Of a DNA stretch of 37,042 nt, positions 17,445 to 25,880 are shown piece after piece. The number at the start of each line of letters is the position of its first letter. Within the stretch, counting starts at the first letter, position 1. This DNA comes from Saprospiraceae bacterium (lineage in GTDB: Bacteria; Bacteroidota; Bacteroidia; Chitinophagales; Saprospiraceae). The notes under the pieces are model-generated. The model searched no databases. It had not been told where the DNA came from and worked only from the letters and a program-made list of their open reading frames with translations. Location of the stretch: positions 1-37,042 of the forward strand of contig JAHQWA010000607.1 in NCBI GenBank assembly GCA_019634045.1. The letters run 5' to 3'. Both the position numbers and the translations under genes were made by a program.

Positions 17445-18560
17445 CTAGGACTTGTCCAACTCTTCCTCATTTTCCTCCTCATATTTCCAAAGGGCGCCAT
17501 ATTCTTCAACCAGGACATTGTCATAATAGTCTGCCTTTTCAAACAAGCGTTTAAAGAGGTGCAAGCCCGTTTCTACATTCAGATAGCGATCATATATGAG
17601 GAGCGAAAGGATAATATCTTTGTCTTTAATACTAAAATTCAAGCCTTCGATTTGATAGTTCTGCAGGAGGAGATATTGATAGAGCGGCCCAATGTTTTGT
17701 TTAGGCAATAAGCATAGATATGCGTCTCCCGTGATCAAGCCGGTTTTCTCGTAATAGGCGATATTGATGCGGGCACTACCTTCATGTATCTCCCAATTAT
17801 TTGGGCCCCTGCGAGAGAGTTCCACATCATGCCCCGCCTCGATGATCATCGCCTCGATGGTCTTGGCTACGCCTACGGGTTCATATTCTTCTGATGAACT
17901 AGGCAAATGCACTTTGGCTCCGCAATGAGGACAGTACCCATTATCGATCGTTTCTTCTGTTACCAAATTTGAGCAAGCTTGGCAACGAACTACAATCTTT
18001 CCTATTTCTTTCTGGAATTCTTGTATAGACTCTTGGAGGTAAGGCACGGGTAAGGCAAAGCCAATCGTATTACCGTCTTTGACGATAAAGGTATTCACCC
18101 CAATCACATGGCCGTCACTATTGACTAAAGGCCCGCCACTATTGCCCGGATTCAGGGCAGCATCGTGCAGCCAATAATTCAAGTCATTTTGCTCATGCAA
18201 GGTATTGGAAATAATGCCCTGAGTAGAGATGAACTTCAAGCCGAAGGGGTGGCCAATGGCCAAAACAGGATCTCCCGCTTTCACCTCTATCTCTCCGCCC
18301 ACACCTAAATCTACAACAGGCATTTCGTGGACTTCTGGCGCTTCAAGGAAGGCGAGATCGTGCTTAGGATCACTAAAAATAACCTTAACTAATTGCTTTT
18401 CAATCTTCTCTCCATCCACTACCACCTTTCGATTGTCACGTACTACGTGGTCGTTCGTGACAATAATATTAGGTTCTTTCAAGTAGAAACCAGTACCCGT
18501 GCTATACGGAGTAGCAATCTGAATAATGACACCACGATAAAGTTCAATAATATCCCTCAT
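17445..18560 (-). CDS. Cytoplasmic trypsin-like protease with zinc ribbon and YbjN-like C-terminus
   Basis: The 371-residue product has three parts. Residues 1-190 form an HtrA/trypsin-like domain with His38 (TNDHVV), Asp68 (KHDLAF) and Ser141 (NPGNSGGP), an intact triad. Residues 193-213 form a zinc ribbon (CQAC...CPHC, Cys193, Cys196, Cys210, Cys213). Residues 225-355 resemble the YbjN/CesT-type chaperone fold, with LLLQNYQIEGLNFSIKDKDI as a recognisable strand pattern. There is no signal peptide or membrane segment and no PDZ domain, unlike DegP/HtrA, so it should work in the cytoplasm. The C-terminal assignment is inferred. It stands alone between two unrelated outer-membrane genes, so context gives no hint of substrate. 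Confidence 0.8.
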   Translation of the reverse strand: MRDIIELYRGVIIQIATPYSTGTGFYLKEPNIIVTNDHVVRDNRKVVVDGEKIEKQLVKVIFSDPKHDLAFLEAPEVHEMPVVDLGVGGEIEVKAGDPVLAIGHPFGLKFISTQGIISNTLHEQNDLNYWLHDAALNPGNSGGPLVNSDGHVIGVNTFIVKDGNTIGFALPVPYLQESIQEFQKEIGKIVVRCQACSNLVTEETIDNGYCPHCGAKVHLPSSSEEYEPVGVAKTIEAMIIEAGHDVELSRRGPNNWEIHEGSARINIAYYEKTGLITGDAYLCLLPKQNIGPLYQYLLLQNYQIEGLNFSIKDKDIILSLLIYDRYLNVETGLHLFKRLFEKADYYDNVLVEEYGALWKYEEENEEELDKS

Positions 18561-18923
18561 ACGGGTCCAACTACTGATATGGTTCTACTTGTACCTGAGG
18601 CTATTTGATTGACAAAAGACTTAGCTTCAAGTTCAAATTAAGTGTCTAAGGCGGGCAAAATAACATTTTTTTTCCTTCTCTAGCGGATTTTAAAGTAAAA
18701 TGATGCAATAGAAAAATATACGATGAAAACGCCATTGCAGTAATGGGTTGGCCCTTCGTCCCATCAGAAAATCGGCGGGGTGGGAAAGCATGGCCTAATA
18801 AGAAGGAAAACGCATCAACAAACCCTACCCCATTGGGCAGATAGATCTGTCAATGCGTATCACAAAATTCCATTCCGTTACTTGTCTTTTGCTAAAAGAA
18901 CCCTAAGGACAAGCTGGATATTA
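18561..18923. other. Intergenic region with a degenerate palindrome
   Basis: No gene is supported. At 18827-18838 the sequence ccccattgggca resembles the CCCA-N2-TGGG palindromes at 20233 and 21084 but has a one-base centre, so it is at best a degenerate copy. The promoter of the protease gene is not identified. Confidence 0.35.
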
Positions 18924-20159
18924 CTACTGGGAGATCAATATAAATTCTACTCTTCGGTTTTGCTGTTTAGCTTCTGGACTGTCATCCGTTTCCAAGGGTT
19001 TTTCTTCCCCCCATCCCTTGGACTGCAGCCGATCCGCTGCAATTCCTTGTTCGACTAAAGCTGACTTTACGGCTGCTGCCCTTCTTTCCGATAAACCCTG
19101 ATTGGCCTCATTTGTCCCATCACTATCTGTATGCCCTTCTACACTCAAGCGCACATTGGCCTGTTCTTTCATCATGGCAGCGATTCTATCGATACTTGCT
19201 CGGGCAGAAGGTCGAAGAGAAGCTTTATTGTAATCGAATTGGATGGTATTGAAGATGACCTTGCCATCAGTGACTAATCTTCGATACAAAGGCACGCCTC
19301 CTTCAGCGATCTTTATGTTCCGGATCATGGCCGGTTTTCCTCCATTCGAATTGTGACTTAAGGCGCTGATAGATAGAGAAGGAGGTCGTTTTTTAATGCG
19401 CGGCATATTTACCAGACGTTCGCCATCCAGGTAGACCTTCAAAGCCCCCCTGTGATAGGATAAGGCTATTTTACGCCATCCCACAATGCCTTTTCTATCA
19501 CTTAAGTAGGTGGTCGAACCATTGGCCTTAACACTGGCATTACTAAAGCGTACAGAAATGGCCTGGTCCAAGTTAATGTAATAGGCTTCATTACCCTTAC
19601 CGTGAAAATACACGTCCGCCTCTACCGTAAATGGATCTGGCAGGTAGGCCTTGCTGCGCATCAAAGGCATAATTTTGGAGTTATTGTTGATAAAGGCTAT
19701 CACATTCCCGTCATTGAAGCGACCATTTTCCACCGTACCAAATACCAGATCCCAACGCGAAGGGAATTCTCCCGTCCATTCATTGGCTAAAGTATCCCAG
19801 AAGATTACCCTTTCCCCCGATATAAAATCTGACTTGTTGCCTTGATATTGTCCCTGTTTCGGTGTGTTTCCCGCTCCTTCGGAAGCGGTCGTAGGATCAG
19901 TAGTTGGTGTGTTCGTGGTAGAGGCCCCTGATTTGGTTTGAGTGCCTGGCCCCGTCTGCTCAGCGGCCTTCTCCTGGTCTTTCTTCTTTTTCTTCTTCTT
20001 TTTGCCATTGAATAATCCGTCAATCCCCTTGTTCACCTTCTTACTCACTTCATTGGCTGTTTTATTGGTAGCACTGCGCTTTACTTTAGGCAGTATTTGT
20101 GCGTCCGTATTTACGGCCCAAAGACATGCCATTCCCAGTAGTAGCATCCATTTTTTCAT
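18924..20159 (-). CDS. OmpA-family protein with lysine tract and lectin-like domain
   Basis: The 411-residue product has a signal peptide (cleaved near DAQ, residue 20), a low-complexity linker with eight consecutive lysines (53-60) and a Thr/Gly/Ser-rich stretch, then a beta-rich central domain (about 115-300) resembling LamG/concanavalin-like jelly rolls (DPFTVEADVYFHG, WRKIALSYHRGALKVYLDGE). It ends with an OmpA peptidoglycan-binding domain (about 310-411: FDYNKASLRPSA, VEGHTDSDG, NQGLSERRAAAVK, NRRVEF). It probably sits in the outer membrane or periplasm, bound to murein, with the lectin-like domain free to bind glycan. Its upstream region carries the palindrome shared with the response regulator gene. 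Confidence 0.88.
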   Translation of the reverse strand: MKKWMLLLGMACLWAVNTDAQILPKVKRSATNKTANEVSKKVNKGIDGLFNGKKKKKKKKDQEKAAEQTGPGTQTKSGASTTNTPTTDPTTASEGAGNTPKQGQYQGNKSDFISGERVIFWDTLANEWTGEFPSRWDLVFGTVENGRFNDGNVIAFINNNSKIMPLMRSKAYLPDPFTVEADVYFHGKGNEAYYINLDQAISVRFSNASVKANGSTTYLSDRKGIVGWRKIALSYHRGALKVYLDGERLVNMPRIKKRPPSLSISALSHNSNGGKPAMIRNIKIAEGGVPLYRRLVTDGKVIFNTIQFDYNKASLRPSARASIDRIAAMMKEQANVRLSVEGHTDSDGTNEANQGLSERRAAAVKSALVEQGIAADRLQSKGWGEEKPLETDDSPEAKQQNRRVEFILISQ

Positions 20160-20198
20160 ATTCTTATTTTTTGGGTTCGGTTAAATTGATTTCGGTTT

Positions 20199-20206
20199 CA
20201 AATGTA
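20199..20206 (-). promoter_or_regulatory. Candidate -7 box of the OmpA-family gene
   Basis: The minus strand reads TACATTTG, matching TAnnTTTG, about 40 bp before the start codon. There is no TTG at the usual -33 position; instead the palindrome at 20233-20242 is centred 31.5 bp upstream, as expected for an activator-dependent promoter. Confidence 0.5.
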
Positions 20207-20232
20207 GGGGGGAAAACAAAGGGGGGCTATCG

Positions 20233-20245
20233 CCCAGATGGGGGA
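20233..20245. promoter_or_regulatory. Candidate operator CCCA-N2-TGGG (OmpA gene side)
   Basis: CCCAGATGGG is a perfect CCCA/TGGG inverted repeat with a two-base centre, followed by GGA. The same element, CCCCATTTGGGG followed by GA, precedes the response regulator gene, with the same distance to the -7 box. A half-degenerate copy (gccttttggggga) lies at 20284-20296. Probable binding site of the adjacent NarL/LuxR regulator. Confidence 0.5.
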
Positions 20246-20400
20246 TTTTGAAAGTTGAGAGGTTAAAGTTGAGGGAGGGAAATGCCTTTTGGGGGATAGC
20301 GACAAGCGGAGCTTGGGACGGAAGGTGCATCTTGAGCAGGAGGAAGGTGATGGGTGGAGGTATCGAACTCAGACTTAGCGGAAAAAGGACGGTTTTAGGT

Positions 20401-21030
20401 TTAGATTAGTTTGTCTTTCAAGGCTTTACCTACGGCTTCTGCTCTTGAGTTGACATGCAGTTTCTTGTAGATGTTCTTGATATGTGATTTTACGGTATGA
20501 GCACTGAGGAAGAGTTGTTGGGCGATGGATCGATAGTTGAGGCCATCGCAGAGTAGTTTTAGGATTTCTGTTTCTCGGCTTGAGAGCGGAGAGGGAGTAG
20601 TGGAATGAAAGGAACGAACTACTTTCCGAGCAATACTGGTACTCATCGGTGCTCCCCCATCTGCCACTTCCTGAATGGCTTGCAATAAAGCGGTAGGCGG
20701 GGTGTCTTTTACCAAGTAGCCTGTAGCGCCAGCACAAATGGATTGAAAGATGGATTCATCATCTTGACGAATGGTGAGCATGAGGAAGTCCATACCCGGT
20801 GCCGACGGCTTAAGCTGTTTAACGGCCTCAATACCCGTCATTCCAGGCAACTCAATGTCCATCAAAACGACATTGACGTAGCTATTGCGGAGCGCCTCTA
20901 CGGCAGCTTCCGCATTGGAGAAGACCATTTTGCAAGAATATCCGGGGGTTCCATCAATGATCAATGCCAAAGTTTGACGGATCTCGTCATTGTCTTCGAC
21001 TATACCGACATGAATTAGGGAGCTAGACAA
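20401..21030 (-). CDS. NarL/FixJ-family response regulator (LuxR HTH)
   Basis: The 209-residue product has a receiver domain (about 5-120) with acidic pocket Glu12-Asp13, phospho-acceptor Asp58 in VLMDIELPG, Thr86 and Lys108 (YLVKD), then a LuxR-type helix-turn-helix (about 147-205: LSSRETEILKLLCDGLNYRSIAQQLFLSAHTVKSHIKNIYKKL, given here as its start and end motifs). It should activate or repress transcription after phosphorylation. No sensor kinase is adjacent, so its partner is encoded elsewhere. A palindrome upstream of its own promoter and of the neighbouring OmpA gene suggests it controls both. Confidence 0.93.
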   Translation of the reverse strand: MSSSLIHVGIVEDNDEIRQTLALIIDGTPGYSCKMVFSNAEAAVEALRNSYVNVVLMDIELPGMTGIEAVKQLKPSAPGMDFLMLTIRQDDESIFQSICAGATGYLVKDTPPTALLQAIQEVADGGAPMSTSIARKVVRSFHSTTPSPLSSRETEILKLLCDGLNYRSIAQQLFLSAHTVKSHIKNIYKKLHVNSRAEAVGKALKDKLI

Positions 21031-21050
21031 TTTGCTTGGTTTTTGTCTGC

Positions 21051-21058
21051 TAAAGATA
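21051..21058 (-). promoter_or_regulatory. Candidate -7 box of the response regulator gene
   Basis: The minus strand reads TATCTTTA, one mismatch from TAnnTTTG, about 20 bp before the start codon. The palindrome at 21084-21095 is centred 31.5 bp upstream, the same geometry as at the OmpA gene. Confidence 0.45.
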
Positions 21059-21083
21059 AGTGATATTTATGAGGGAGGCTCTA

Positions 21084-21097
21084 CCCCATTTGGGGGA
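21084..21097. promoter_or_regulatory. Candidate operator CCCCA-N2-TGGGG (regulator side)
   Basis: CCCCATTTGGGG is a perfect 12-bp palindrome extended by GA. It lies 54 to 67 bp upstream of the regulator start codon and shares sequence, centre spacing and distance to the -7 box with the element at 20233-20245. Autoregulation by the NarL/LuxR protein is the simplest reading. Confidence 0.5.
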
Positions 21098-21123
21098 ACT
21101 TGACAGGAGGTCAGGGCTAGACC

Positions 21124-21699
21124 TTAGCGCCGAATTCCAGAAAGTACGATCTCCGTAATCTCTCTTGCCAATTCGTCTGGCGTACAAGGTCGTCCAATGC
21201 GGTACCAGTCGTAAACCCAGCGGATGGAAGAAAGTACGGTATGAAGTAAGATGGTGGGATCAATATTTTTAAAGATACCTTCCTTGATTCCAGCCTTTAG
21301 AATGCCTTTAAAACGATGCTCGTAGTCCTTACGCAACTCCTTGAAGCGACTAAGGTCTGGTTCGGTTAAGTGCCGCCATTCATCATTAAAAGAAGTGATG
21401 GAGGTGACTTCTTCGGTCGCCATTACGATATGAAAGCGTACCAATTGCTCTACTTTTTCCGTGCTAGACAAGGTGGAAGCTTCTAGGGTAGCCAATTCCT
21501 CGTGAAATACTTTGGCGTTTTGAAAACAGATCGTTTTCAAAATCTCCTCCTTACCGCTGATATGATTGTACAGACTAGAAGCTTTCAGCTGAACCGATTC
21601 CGCTAAATCTCGCATGGAGGTAGCACTATAACCTTTATCACGAAACAATACCGCGGCGGCTTCCAAAATGATTTGCTTTTTAGTCTTTTCTATTGGCAT
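21124..21699 (-). CDS. TetR/AcrR-family transcriptional regulator
   Basis: The 191-residue product has a TetR-type N-terminal DNA-binding domain: IILEAAAVLFRDKGYSATSM as helix 1 and turn, then the helix-turn-helix in RDLAESVQLKASSLYNHISG (30-49). The C-terminal ligand domain is helical, with the WVYDWYRIGRPCTPDELARE segment that resembles KstR2/TetR_C regulators of lipid or acyl-CoA metabolism. Most members are repressors released by a small ligand. No neighbouring gene is an obvious target; the next gene on this strand is the response regulator, 93 bp away. The ligand is unknown. Confidence 0.9.
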   Translation of the reverse strand: MPIEKTKKQIILEAAAVLFRDKGYSATSMRDLAESVQLKASSLYNHISGKEEILKTICFQNAKVFHEELATLEASTLSSTEKVEQLVRFHIVMATEEVTSITSFNDEWRHLTEPDLSRFKELRKDYEHRFKGILKAGIKEGIFKNIDPTILLHTVLSSIRWVYDWYRIGRPCTPDELAREITEIVLSGIRR

Positions 21700-21864
21700 T
21701 TTTCAAGGATTGATCAAGGAACCTGCGCTAGCAACTTCAGATTATACTGTGATAGCTTAGCTAAAACTTTACTGGCCCTGAATGTTTTTAAAAGCAAAAT
21801 ATGCCAGCTGGCCGCTTAGAAAGGAAGGCATTGAGAAAAGTAGAGAAGTGACCATATAATACAA

Positions 21865-21902
21865 CGAATTGATAATGGAAACAGTGATCCATTATCAATT
21901 CG
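21865..21902 (-). terminator. Stem-loop terminator after rpsT
   Basis: A perfect 14-bp stem (21865-21878 with 21889-21902; cgaattgataatgg and complement) with a 10-nt loop lies 25 bp beyond the rpsT stop. On the minus strand it is followed by ttgtattatat, a weak T-rich tail. Confidence 0.6.
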
Positions 21903-21926
21903 CAAGACTGTAAGTACCGGAAGTAT

Positions 21927-22178
21927 TTACAGATTATTGACGTATACAGTCAATTTGCTCTTCAGGTTAGAAGCTTTGTTCTTGTGCCAAGTATTTCGCT
22001 TTGCCAAACGATCAATCATACTCAATACCTTAGGCAAGAAGCTTTCAGCCTCAGATTTCTCAGCCATACCACGCAATTTCTTGATCGCAGTACGAGTAGA
22101 CTTCTTGTAATAACGGTTAGCCAAGCGCTTCCTAGCGTCCTGACGAATTCTTTTTTTAGCTGATTTATGGTGTGCCAT
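21927..22178 (-). CDS. rpsT: 30S ribosomal protein S20
   Basis: The 83-residue, strongly basic product binds 16S rRNA in the small subunit. MAHHKSAKKRIRQDARKRLAN is the family's typical start, with conserved KSAKKR and helical segments (STRTAIKKLR, LSMIDRLAKRNTWHKNKAS). Length is usual for S20 (about 80-90). It is monocistronic, with a -7 box upstream at 22216-22223 and a stem-loop downstream at 21865-21902. Confidence 0.96.
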   Translation of the reverse strand: MAHHKSAKKRIRQDARKRLANRYYKKSTRTAIKKLRGMAEKSEAESFLPKVLSMIDRLAKRNTWHKNKASNLKSKLTVYVNNL

Positions 22179-22215
22179 TAATCTTTAATTTTCTTCACTT
22201 CTCAAAATCGGAGTG

Positions 22216-22223
22216 CAAATTTA
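22216..22223 (-). promoter_or_regulatory. Candidate -7 box of rpsT
   Basis: The minus strand reads TAAATTTG, matching TAnnTTTG, 38 bp before the rpsT start codon. The upstream DNA is A/T-tract rich without a clear TTG. Confidence 0.45.
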
Positions 22224-22498
22224 TGCTTTTTCCGATAAAAAAAAACCTTTTCTTTAAAAAAAATTTCTCCTTTGGTTTCGACCCCTACCTACTGTAACTT
22301 CCGGTACGCTTAAGAGTACAAAAAGCTAGCAAATAGTCGTTTTTCTGAAATTAGCGGCAAATTTAAGAACTTCGACACACTACTACTGTTTTTTTTTAAT
22401 AAAAGCTTGTATAAGATTTAAACAGGTCTTTACTTGCGGCTTATTTGGAAAATTCAAGCTCAAATCGTTAACCCTTTAATAAAAAGGCAAGATAATCA
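22224..22498. other. Divergent rpsT/sucA intergenic region
   Basis: The region is very AT-rich with long A and T tracts (22237-22265, 22389-22398), typical of strong divergent promoters. No clean TAnnTTTG box was found for sucA. No gene is seen. Confidence 0.4.
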
Positions 22499-25252
22499 AT
22501 GAATGATTTCTCTGTAATCAGCAATGCTCACCCTACTTACATCAATTCGATGTACGAGCAATACCTGAAGAACCCCGAAAGCGTTGAAGCCACCTGGAGA
22601 GCCTTTTTCCAGGGTTTTGAATTCTCGCAAAATGGAAATGGCAGTGCCACCGCTACCGAAGCCGGCCCCGTCAATACAAAAGAATTTAAAGTGCTTTCTC
22701 TTATAAAGGCTTATCGCAATCGAGGCCACTTGCTTTCTACTACTAATCCCATTCGAGAAAGAAGAGATCGACACCCCAACCTCAACCTGGAAGATTTCGG
22801 TCTGGAAGCCGCCGATTTAGATTCGGTATTCTTGGCCGGACAAGAATGCGGGTTGAAGAATGCGACCTTAAAGGAAATTATTCAACACATGAAGACCGTA
22901 TACTGCGGTTCTATCGGTTTTGAATACCACCATATCCAGGATCGTAATAAGCGTCGATGGATTCGGGAAAAAATCGAATCTCATCACCCGGATCGCGCCT
23001 TTGATCTGACTGCCGAAAAGAAACGAAGAATATTGGAGAAATTGAATGGAGCCCAAGTCTTTGAGCAATTTCTTCATACCAAATACATTGGCCAAAAGCG
23101 ATTTTCGCTAGAAGGTGGAGAAACCACCATTGCGGCCCTTGATGGAATCATCAACAAAGCAGCTGAGGATAAAGTAGAAGAGATCATTATTGGGATGGCT
23201 CACCGAGGTCGCCTGAATATTCTGGCCAATATCATGGGCAAAACCTATGAACAGATCTTTAATGAATTTGAAGGAACGGCTGTACCTGATTTAAGTTTTG
23301 GAGATGGCGATGTGAAATACCACTTGGGCTTCTCCAGCCAGGTTCAAACACCCAGTAATAAAACGGTTCACTTAAAACTGACGCCCAACCCCTCTCACTT
23401 AGAGGCGGTGAATACCGTAGTACAAGGATTTGCCAGAGCCAAGGCGGATATTCTTTACGAAAGTGATTACGATCGTATTCTTCCAATCTTGATCCATGGT
23501 GATGCCGCCATCGCCGGGCAAGGAATTGCCTATGAAACGGTGCAGATGAGCCAGTTGAAAGGATACTATACCGGGGGAACCCTACATTTTGTGATCAACA
23601 ATCAAATTGGATTTACCACCGATTTTGATGACGCTCGTTCTAGTACCTACTGTACCGGGGTTGCGAATGTAGTGCAGGCTCCTGTTTTCCATGTCAATGG
23701 CGATGATCCTGAAGCGGTCCTATTTGCTTCGGAATTAGCGGTTGAATATAGACAGGCCTTCAACAATGATGTGTTTATCGATATGGTTTGTTATCGTAAG
23801 CATGGGCACAATGAGGGGGATGATCCGAAATTTACCCAACCGGGTATGTATAAGATCATCAATGAGCATCCTACTCCACGCGAAGTTTATCAAAAGAAGC
23901 TCTTAGAAAGAAATGACATCGATAAAGCCTTGGCGGATGAGATGCAAAAGGAATTCTGGAACCATTTACAGGAGCGCCTGAATGATGTTAAGCAGAGCAC
24001 ATTGGATTATGAATACCAAGAGCCCGAACAAGCTTGGCGAAAACTGAAAAAGACCAAAGATCCCAAGGATTTCAGAACCTCTCCAGAGACGGGTATTGCA
24101 AAGGAGCGCATTGATCATATCATTCAGCATCTGATGACTGTCCCTAGCAGTATTGAAGCCTTGTCCAAGGTGAATCGCTTGCTGAAAGGGAAGCGCAAGC
24201 TCCTAGATAACAACAAATTGGACTGGGCACTCGGAGAACTCCTAGCCTACGGCAGTATTCTGATGGAAGGCAAAGATGTTCGAATGAGCGGACAGGATGT
24301 CAAGCGAGGAACCTTCTCTCACCGACATGCGGTTCTCAGAGATATCAATACCGACGCAGAATACAATCGGCTTTCTGGATTAGCAGATGACCAAGGTCAG
24401 TTTAGAATATACAACTCCCTATTGTCAGAATTTGGCGTGATGGGCTTCGAGTACGGTTATGCCATGGCTAACCCAGAAACTTTGGTACTCTGGGAAGGAC
24501 AATTTGGCGACTTCTATAATGGTGCTCAAACCATGGTGGATCAGTTTGTATCTGCCGCGGAATCCAAGTGGCAGCGGATGAATGGCTTAGTGCTATTGCT
24601 TCCTCATGGCTACGAAGGGCAGGGCCCCGAACACTCTAGTGGTCGGGTGGAACGCTTCCTACAGTCTTGTGCTGAATTCAACATGACTGTTGCGAATGTG
24701 ACCACGCCAGCCAACTTCTTCCATTTATTGCGTAGACAGCTAGCCCGGCCTTTCAGAAAGCCCTTGATCGTGATGACTCCAAAGTCATTATTGCGGCATC
24801 CAGCTGTGGTTTCTGATATTTCCGACTTTGAGATAGGTAATGGTTTCAAAGAGGTATATGATGATCCGTACGTAGGGGCACGCAGTGGTAAGAAGGTGAA
24901 GAAACTATTGCTATGTACCGGAAAGATCTATTATGATCTGATGGACCGCAAGCAACAAGATAAGCGCGATGATGTAGCCATTGTACGACTGGAGCAGTTA
25001 TATCCACTGCCGGATACCCAGCTGCAAAAGGTATTCAAGCGCTATCCGGAAGCAGTACCATTCTGGGTGCAGGAGGAACCTTCTAATATGGGAGCTTGGC
25101 AATATGTTTACTCTATTATTGCCTCATCACAGGTTGGTTTGAATGCTGACCTTAGCTTGATCTCTCGAAAGTCGAGTGCATCACCAGCAACAGGCTATAA
25201 GAAGATCCACGATCAGCAACAACAAGAGATTATCAATTTAGCTTTCTCCTAG
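22499..25252 (+). CDS. sucA: 2-Oxoglutarate dehydrogenase E1 component
   Basis: This thiamin-diphosphate enzyme decarboxylates 2-oxoglutarate and passes the succinyl group to the E2 lipoyl domain in the TCA cycle. The 917-residue product has the N-terminal E2-interaction motif YINSMYEQYLKNPESV, RFSLEGGE (201-208), MAHRGRLN (233-240), and the ThDP/Mg motif from GD (334-335, HGDAAIAGQG) to NN (367-368, VINNQIGF). Length matches bacterial SucA. A hairpin terminator follows within 31 bp, so the E2 gene sucB is not co-transcribed and lies outside the window, unlike the frequent sucAB arrangement. Confidence 0.97.
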   Translation: MNDFSVISNAHPTYINSMYEQYLKNPESVEATWRAFFQGFEFSQNGNGSATATEAGPVNTKEFKVLSLIKAYRNRGHLLSTTNPIRERRDRHPNLNLEDFGLEAADLDSVFLAGQECGLKNATLKEIIQHMKTVYCGSIGFEYHHIQDRNKRRWIREKIESHHPDRAFDLTAEKKRRILEKLNGAQVFEQFLHTKYIGQKRFSLEGGETTIAALDGIINKAAEDKVEEIIIGMAHRGRLNILANIMGKTYEQIFNEFEGTAVPDLSFGDGDVKYHLGFSSQVQTPSNKTVHLKLTPNPSHLEAVNTVVQGFARAKADILYESDYDRILPILIHGDAAIAGQGIAYETVQMSQLKGYYTGGTLHFVINNQIGFTTDFDDARSSTYCTGVANVVQAPVFHVNGDDPEAVLFASELAVEYRQAFNNDVFIDMVCYRKHGHNEGDDPKFTQPGMYKIINEHPTPREVYQKKLLERNDIDKALADEMQKEFWNHLQERLNDVKQSTLDYEYQEPEQAWRKLKKTKDPKDFRTSPETGIAKERIDHIIQHLMTVPSSIEALSKVNRLLKGKRKLLDNNKLDWALGELLAYGSILMEGKDVRMSGQDVKRGTFSHRHAVLRDINTDAEYNRLSGLADDQGQFRIYNSLLSEFGVMGFEYGYAMANPETLVLWEGQFGDFYNGAQTMVDQFVSAAESKWQRMNGLVLLLPHGYEGQGPEHSSGRVERFLQSCAEFNMTVANVTTPANFFHLLRRQLARPFRKPLIVMTPKSLLRHPAVVSDISDFEIGNGFKEVYDDPYVGARSGKKVKKLLLCTGKIYYDLMDRKQQDKRDDVAIVRLEQLYPLPDTQLQKVFKRYPEAVPFWVQEEPSNMGAWQYVYSIIASSQVGLNADLSLISRKSSASPATGYKKIHDQQQQEIINLAFS

Positions 25253-25282
25253 GGGAGAGCTTATAGATTTTTATAAAAAATT

Positions 25283-25316
25283 AGGCCAAGCCCTCAACGG
25301 GACTTGGCCTTTTTCT
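25283..25316. terminator. Bidirectional terminator between convergent genes
   Basis: aggccaag (25283-25290) pairs with cttggcct (25303-25310), with ccc/ggg extending the stem inside. T run on the right and A run on the left allow it to end sucA from one side and the lipoprotein gene from the other. Confidence 0.75.
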
Positions 25317-25337
25317 TTAGTTACCGAGAGCGAGATA

Positions 25338-25880
25338 TTATTCGCCAGCCGTAACGCTTGCTAACAAAGATGTGAATTGGTCAAAAGCAGATTTGGCTCC
25401 AGACTGAGCTCCTTCTACTTGTGGTCCCCATTCACCTACTTTACTTGTACCGGTAGCGATCATTTCCTTAAGTCCACTGATCGTACCTTCAACATCTTCT
25501 GGTAATTTTCCGGCTGACAATCCGTCCTTCAGGCCTTGCAAAGCTTGGCCCTTTTCTTCCCATTGCCCTTTGAAGGCATTCACTTGCTCGAGGATTCCAG
25601 ACAAGGCTGTTCCTTGGTTGGTCACTTGATCTTTGAATCCAGTCAATTGACCCAATACATCAGCAGCCAAAGAGCCTTGTAACTCTTCGCTAATGTTCAT
25701 TCCTCCAAGCATCTCAGTGATTCCACCTTGTGCAGTAGTAATGTTTCCTAAAAGTCCAGTAACAGCTTCAGTAGCTCCGTCCCATTCTCCAGCAACGCTG
25801 GTGATAGCTTCAGCATACTTGCCTACATTATCACAAGCAACAAATAAAGTGAAGGGTAGCAAAAACAACAGTTTTTTCAT
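25338..25880 (-). CDS. Small helical lipoprotein of unknown function
   Basis: I do not recognise a family. The 180-residue product has a lipoprotein signal with Cys16 in LFVAC. The rest is rich in Gly, Ala, Leu and Gln, with recurring segments such as GLLGNITTAQGGITEMLGGMN and LSGILEQVNAFKGQWEEKGQ (first 20 residues each), suggesting a long amphipathic helical bundle or coiled coil. It contains no cysteine other than the lipidated one, so no disulfide or metal site is expected. It converges on sucA and shares its terminator. A structural or adhesive envelope role is possible but unsupported. Confidence 0.65.
   Translation of the reverse strand: MKKLLFLLPFTLFVACDNVGKYAEAITSVAGEWDGATEAVTGLLGNITTAQGGITEMLGGMNISEELQGSLAADVLGQLTGFKDQVTNQGTALSGILEQVNAFKGQWEEKGQALQGLKDGLSAGKLPEDVEGTISGLKEMIATGTSKVGEWGPQVEGAQSGAKSAFDQFTSLLASVTAGE

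Noticed and set aside
18827..18838. A third full copy of the CCCA-N2-TGGG operator
   Set aside because: Its centre is one base instead of two and no -7 box lies at the right distance, so it is only noted as degenerate.
20207..20244. A G-quadruplex from three G runs
   Set aside because: Only three G runs occur close together and part of the signal is explained better by the palindrome.
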